This document shows positions 62,779 to 64,000 of a stretch of 64,000 nt of DNA, one piece after another. Both the position numbers and the translations under genes were made by a program. Source of the DNA: Oscillospiraceae bacterium (GTDB taxonomy: Bacteria; Bacillota; Clostridia; Oscillospirales; Ruminococcaceae). Where the stretch lies: assembly GCA_015067145.1 (NCBI GenBank), contig SVNA01000003.1:62001-126000 (forward strand). The letters are read 5' to 3'. The stretch's first letter is position 1; every line of letters begins with the position of its first letter. The notes below the pieces were generated by a model. That model did no database searches. It was not told the DNA's origin and saw nothing but the letters and a program-made list of their open reading frames with translations.

Positions 62779-63936
62779 ATGAAAAAATTATTAGCATTGC
62801 TTCTCGCAGGCGCTATGGCTCTTTCTTTGGTAGCTTGCGGCGGCAGCGAACCAGCACCAAGCGAAGGCGGCGAAGACGCAGCACCAGCAGGTAAAGTAGC
62901 TATCGTTACAAACACTGTTTCCCAGAACGAAGAAGAATACCGTTCCGCAGAACAGATGACAGAAAAATACGGCGACAGAATCGTTCACGTAACATGGCCA
63001 GATAACTTTATGACAGAACAGGAACAGATGATTACAACTGTTTCCAAACTTGCTGCAGATCCAGACATCAAAGCAATCGTTATCAACCAGGCAGTTCCTG
63101 GCACAAACCCATCCATCGACAAATTGCTCGAAACACGTGATGATATGCTTATCATCTACTGCACACCTCAGGAAAACCCAGAAGACGTAGCAGTTCGTGC
63201 TGACATCATCATGCAGCCAAACGAACTCGACATGGGTCCTGTATTGGTTGAACTTGCAGCAGAAATGGGTGCAAAAACATTCGTTCACTACTCTTTCCCA
63301 AGACATATGGCTCAGGTTCTCCTCTCCGGCAGACGTGACCTTATGATGGCAAAATGTGAAGAACTCGGTATCCAGTTTGTTGACGCAACAGCTCCAGACC
63401 CAACAGGCGACTCCGGTACAGCTGGTGCACAGCAGTTTATCCTTGAAGACGTGCCAAAAATGGTTGCACAGTACGGCAAAGATACAGCATTCTTCTCCAC
63501 AAACTGTGCAATGCAGGTTCCACTTATCAAAGCTTGTGTAGAAGCAGGTGCAATGTATCCATCACCATGCTGCCCATCTCCATACCACGGCTACCCAACA
63601 GCTCTTGGTCTTATCTCTGAAGGCGACTCCGCAGCAGCAATCACAATCGAAGACATCGTTGCTCAGACAACAAAAGCTCTCGGCGATGCAGGCGTTCTCG
63701 GCAGATTCGGTACATGGCCAGTTCCAGCATCCATGATGATGACAATCGCTGGTACAGAATATGCATTTGAATGGATGGAAGGTAACACAGACGGCAACTG
63801 CGACCTTAAAGTTCTCACAGAAAAAATGACAGAGTACGCAGGTCTCGAATGTGAAGTATCTCCATACACAGATGAAGCTGGTACAACATACGACAACTAC
63901 CAGTTGATCATGATGGAATACTTCGTATACGAATAA
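62779..63936 (+). CDS. DUF3798 lipoprotein, periplasmic-binding-protein-like
   Basis: A 385-residue exported lipoprotein with C20 at the lipobox (SLVAC) and an Ala/Pro/Glu linker. The mature part has a sugar-binding-protein-like fold, opening KVAIVTNTVSQNEEEYRSAE, with IKAIVINQAVPGTNPSIDKL giving the ligand-site loop. DUF3798 proteins are encoded first in ABC transporter operons of gut Clostridia; ATPase and permease genes would lie beyond the right edge. The ligand is unknown. It has a strong promoter, AAGGAGG and a strikingly restricted codon choice, pointing to high expression. A hairpin follows. Confidence 0.85.
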   Translation: MKKLLALLLAGAMALSLVACGGSEPAPSEGGEDAAPAGKVAIVTNTVSQNEEEYRSAEQMTEKYGDRIVHVTWPDNFMTEQEQMITTVSKLAADPDIKAIVINQAVPGTNPSIDKLLETRDDMLIIYCTPQENPEDVAVRADIIMQPNELDMGPVLVELAAEMGAKTFVHYSFPRHMAQVLLSGRRDLMMAKCEELGIQFVDATAPDPTGDSGTAGAQQFILEDVPKMVAQYGKDTAFFSTNCAMQVPLIKACVEAGAMYPSPCCPSPYHGYPTALGLISEGDSAAAITIEDIVAQTTKALGDAGVLGRFGTWPVPASMMMTIAGTEYAFEWMEGNTDGNCDLKVLTEKMTEYAGLECEVSPYTDEAGTTYDNYQLIMMEYFVYE

Positions 63937-63979
63937 TATTAAATAAGTTAATATTATAAGTCTCATACGCTTAATCGGC

Positions 63980-64000
63980 ACGGAGGGATTTTCCTTCCGT
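63980..64000 (+). terminator. Hairpin at the window edge
   Basis: ACGGAGGGA / TCCTTCCGT around TTT. The window ends before any T tract, so it may be a terminator or an attenuator between the binding-protein gene and transporter genes. Confidence 0.5.

Noticed and set aside
1..64000. tRNA, rRNA, phage, integrase or transposase genes
   Set aside because: I looked through the intergenic gaps and gene set and saw none. The only repeat-like element is the 165-bp palindrome.

Overview
The window is one contig piece of a low-to-moderate GC, endospore-forming member of the Bacillota, class Clostridia. It most resembles gut Oscillospiraceae/Ruminococcaceae-type genomes, but I cannot name a genus from sequence alone. 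Support comes from sigma-A promoters and strong AGGAGG ribosome binding sites, from sporulation morphogenesis genes (spoVM, sipL, spoIVA), from HPr, YlxM and KhpA, from a CsoR/CopA copper system, and from fermentative aspartate and malate genes. No tRNA, rRNA, CRISPR array, phage or insertion-sequence transposase was seen.

Layout. 1-3.8 kb: a partial diacylglycerol/sphingosine-kinase-like gene and a csoR-copA copper efflux operon (minus strand) with a clear promoter and operator; copA has a fused C-terminal CopZ-like domain that carries its own ribosome binding site. 3.8-6.1 kb: ylxM-ffh-rpsP-khpA (SRP and ribosome genes) behind a perfect sigma-A promoter. 6.2-11.9 kb: a lipoprotein, an NhaC-type antiporter coupled to argH, and a two-gene unit with DUF11 repeats behind a sigma-K-like promoter. 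12-17.1 kb: rimM-trmD, HPr, then uvrC-rsmD-coaD and a coiled-coil protein. 17.1-20.8 kb: a nested-palindrome repeat, a large secreted protein ending in NPVTG plus seven residues, a lipoprotein-type class B sortase, and the 22-residue spoVM. 20.9-28.5 kb: aspS, a polytopic membrane protein, and a two-component system followed by a PepSY lipoprotein. 28.5-32.7 kb: ppa and a DUF1003 gene on the minus strand, then sipL-spoIVA. 32.7-38.5 kb: an M3 peptidase, malic enzyme, aspartase and an aldose-epimerase-like protein (minus strand). 38.7-44.1 kb: prfC, a dehydratase/sugar-transferase pair for surface glycan, a 37-residue Asn/Gln-rich microprotein, and a YebC-family gene.

44.3-56.9 kb is the most unusual part. 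It is a long co-directional Ter stress cluster: a CitE-like aldolase, YceG, TelA, three TerD proteins, a Ca2+-type P-ATPase, a rhomboid protease, two phosphoribosyltransferase-like proteins (one with a TRSP motif) and a HAD phosphatase. TerD-domain calcium binders and a calcium pump sit beside enzymes that comparative genomics has linked to a proposed nucleoside-like metabolite. Directly downstream (57.2-58.8 kb) is a membrane zinc-ribbon/PASTA protein whose kinase domain lacks both catalytic aspartates and so looks like a pseudokinase.

58.9-64 kb: the rpsF-ssb-rpsR operon (minus strand) with a strong promoter and a leader hairpin, a prokaryotic RING/zinc-ribbon membrane protein, prfB without the usual programmed frameshift, and a DUF3798 solute-binding-like lipoprotein behind a strong promoter. 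It is probably the first gene of a transport operon that continues beyond the window.
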